Of a DNA stretch of 9,115 bases, positions 7,411 through 9,115 are shown one piece after another. Both the position numbers and the translations under genes were made by a program. The stretch's first letter is position 1; every line of letters begins with the position of its first letter. Location of the stretch: NCBI GenBank assembly GCA_002695115.1, contig NZOA01000001.1:1-9115 (forward strand). Reading direction: 5' to 3'. The notes below the pieces were generated by a model that worked only from the letters and a program-made list of their open reading frames with translations, searched no databases and was not told the origin of the DNA. This DNA comes from Planctomycetota bacterium. Its GTDB lineage: Bacteria; Planctomycetota; UBA8108.

Positions 7411-9115
7411 TCAATTGCGGGTGATGGTCTCGTGGAGATTCAGGATGGCGCGGGTCACCGACATCCAGGCCGCCAGCTCGACGGCGGGAAGCTCTACGGC
7501 GGCCGCGTACTCGCCGACCGCGACCAGCTTGCCGGCGGCGTCCTTGTCTGCACTGAACCCGGCGAACTGTTTCTGGTAGAGCCTGCCAAGCGTCTCGAGC
7601 TCCCAGGCCTCGGCTTCCCGGCACAGGATGCGGCGATAGGCCCAATTGATCCTCTCCGCCAGTGACTCCCCGCCCTCGCTCATCAGCTTCTGGGCGAATA
7701 CGCGGGCCGCCTCGACATAGATCGGATCGTTGAGCAATACGAGAGCCTGCTGGGGAGTGTTCGAACGCGGCCGCTCGGCGACGCACTCCTCGCGGCTGGG
7801 AGCATCGAAGGCTCGCAGGCTCGGGTGCCAGAAACTCCGGCGCCAGTAGGTGTAGACCCCGCGGCGGTAGAGACCATCGCCCTTGTCCTGCTGGTATTTC
7901 GCCTGGTGGTAGAGCTTGAACCAGTAGTTGGCCGGCTGGTAGGGCTTGACGCTGCGGCCGTACATTTTCTCCGAGAGCAGGCCGCTGGCCGCCAGCGCCT
8001 GGTCACGAATCTGCTCGGCCTCGAGCCGAAAGCTGTTCTGCCAGGCCAGGAGATCATTCTCCGGATCAGCTCCGGGCTCCCTGCGGGAAGGAGTCGACGC
8101 ACGGCGATAGGCCTCGCTCATCGCCATCAGCTTGACCATATGCCTGACGTCCCAGCCGCTGTCGATGAACTCCACCGCCAGCCAGTCCAGGAGGTCCATG
8201 TGCGTTGGCCAGGCACTGCGGGCGCCGGCATCATCCAACGTAGAGCTGATGCCCCTGCCAAAGAGCAGCTTCCAGAGCCTGTTGACGAAGACCCGGGCAG
8301 TGAGGGGATTGTCGCGAGCGACCATCCAGGTAGCCAGGTCGAGCCGGGTCGCCCTACGCTTGCCCACCTCGAGCTTGCCGAAATAGACCGGGATCGCCGG
8401 GACGGCCTCGGGACCGGAATCATCGAGCCAGTTGCCGCGGGGAAGGAAACGCGTGATGCGGGGCTTGCCCGGCTCGGTAACAATGGTCGACGCCATAGGA
8501 GGAGAGCGCCTGAGCGCCTCGAGTTTTTTCTCCAACGCGACGATGCGTCCCCCCACCTCACCGGTATCCTTGACGACTTTACCCGACAGGATCCCTCTAA
8601 GCTCCCGCAACTCCTTCTCAATCGGCAGCACCCTGAGGATGTGCTCCATGGTTGGCAGCTTGACCTCGCGCGGCTGGGCGACGCCGCGCTCCTTCAGGTC
8701 GGCGAAAAACGCCGCGAAGTTGTAGAAATCCCTGCTCGTGATGGGGTCGTATTTGTGGTCGTGGCATTCGGCGCAGCCGGTGGTCATACCAAGGAAGATG
8801 GCGCCGGTGTTGCGAACCCGGTCAGCCGCGTACTTGGCCATGTATTCCTTTGCCTGGGCGCCGCCCTCGCTGGTGGTCTGGTTGAGACGGTTGAAGCCCG
8901 AGGCGATCCTCCACTCGGCCACCTGGGCCGAGCTGCCGTTGGAATCCTTCATCAGGTCGCCGGCGAGTTGCTCACGCACAAAACTGTCGAAGGGCTTGTT
9001 GTTGTTGAAGGCGGCGATCACGTAGTCGCGGTAGAGCCAGATGTTCTGGTCCGAGTCCTTCTGGTAGCCGACCGAGTCGGCATAGCGAACGAGGTCGAGC
9101 CAGTAGAGCGCCATC
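7411..9115 (-). CDS. DUF1549/DUF1553 (PSD1-type) protein, N-terminus cut by window edge
   Basis: The frame is open through the right edge and ends in TGA at 7411. Residues below count from the Met at 9114, which is internal: MALYWLDLVRYADS is a conserved mid-domain sequence of DUF1549. At least 567 residues are visible. The first part is the end of DUF1549, with GCAECHDHKYDPI at 113-125; its CAECH (114-118) has the form of a c-type heme site and is conserved in this family. A likely coiled coil follows (about 163-204). DUF1553 then covers about 255-560, with NPLTARVFVNRLWKLLFGRG (269-288), WLAVEFIDSGWDVRHMVKLM (311-330), the FDAPSREEC motif (436-444) and NTPQQALVLLNDP (452-464). Full-length relatives usually have an export signal and often an N-terminal cytochrome-like domain, both beyond the edge. 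The biochemical role is unknown; electron transfer at the envelope is suggested only by the heme motif. It is the upstream partner of the DUF1501 gene, 12 nt away. Confidence 0.95.
   Translation of the reverse strand, partial: MALYWLDLVRYADSVGYQKDSDQNIWLYRDYVIAAFNNNKPFDSFVREQLAGDLMKDSNGSSAQVAEWRIASGFNRLNQTTSEGGAQAKEYMAKYAADRVRNTGAIFLGMTTGCAECHDHKYDPITSRDFYNFAAFFADLKERGVAQPREVKLPTMEHILRVLPIEKELRELRGILSGKVVKDTGEVGGRIVALEKKLEALRRSPPMASTIVTEPGKPRITRFLPRGNWLDDSGPEAVPAIPVYFGKLEVGKRRATRLDLATWMVARDNPLTARVFVNRLWKLLFGRGISSTLDDAGARSAWPTHMDLLDWLAVEFIDSGWDVRHMVKLMAMSEAYRRASTPSRREPGADPENDLLAWQNSFRLEAEQIRDQALAASGLLSEKMYGRSVKPYQPANYWFKLYHQAKYQQDKGDGLYRRGVYTYWRRSFWHPSLRAFDAPSREECVAERPRSNTPQQALVLLNDPIYVEAARVFAQKLMSEGGESLAERINWAYRRILCREAEAWELETLGRLYQKQFAGFSADKDAAGKLVAVGEYAAAVELPAVELAAWMSVTRAILNLHETITRN

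Overview
The window is GC-rich bacterial DNA carrying six genes, all complete except one at each edge. The gene content points to the Planctomycetota/Verrucomicrobiota (PVC) group. A DUF1549/DUF1553 protein is followed directly by a DUF1501 protein, there is a PQQ-like beta-propeller protein with the typical DWPQWRGPNRDG opening, and there is an exported sulfatase. The sequence alone does not decide between the two phyla. Shine-Dalgarno sites are weak or absent before most starts, so several start codons were chosen by signal peptide or homology.

Left block, minus strand (4573 to 1, read right to left): a small CMD/AhpD-like protein, a serpin, a sulfatase of the formylglycine type, and a neutral-ceramidase-like metallohydrolase cut by the left edge. 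The serpin and sulfatase are 37 nt apart, and the sulfatase and ceramidase-like gene 83 nt apart, so these three probably share a transcript. All three have N-terminal signal peptides. The serpin keeps the hinge sequence of inhibitory serpins and has a predicted Arg-Ser scissile bond, so it may protect secreted proteins from trypsin-like proteases. The ceramidase-like protein keeps candidate zinc ligands but has His where true neutral ceramidases have the catalytic Ser.

Middle (4574-4723): a 150-nt divergent intergenic region, partly AT-rich, separates the CMD gene from the PQQ-like propeller gene on the plus strand (4724-5947). The CMD gene has closely similar 14-nt sequences on either side.

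Right block, minus strand (9115 to 5971): a DUF1549/DUF1553 protein with a CAECH motif, truncated at the right edge, then 12 nt later a DUF1501 protein with a Tat-like signal. This is the common PVC two-gene unit. It converges on the propeller gene across a 23-nt gap that holds a small hairpin.

No tRNA, rRNA, CRISPR array, transposase or insertion sequence was seen. The most unusual parts are the inhibitory-type serpin and the exported cluster it belongs to, the altered active sites of the ceramidase-like and CMD-like proteins, and the short repeats and hairpins around the CMD gene.
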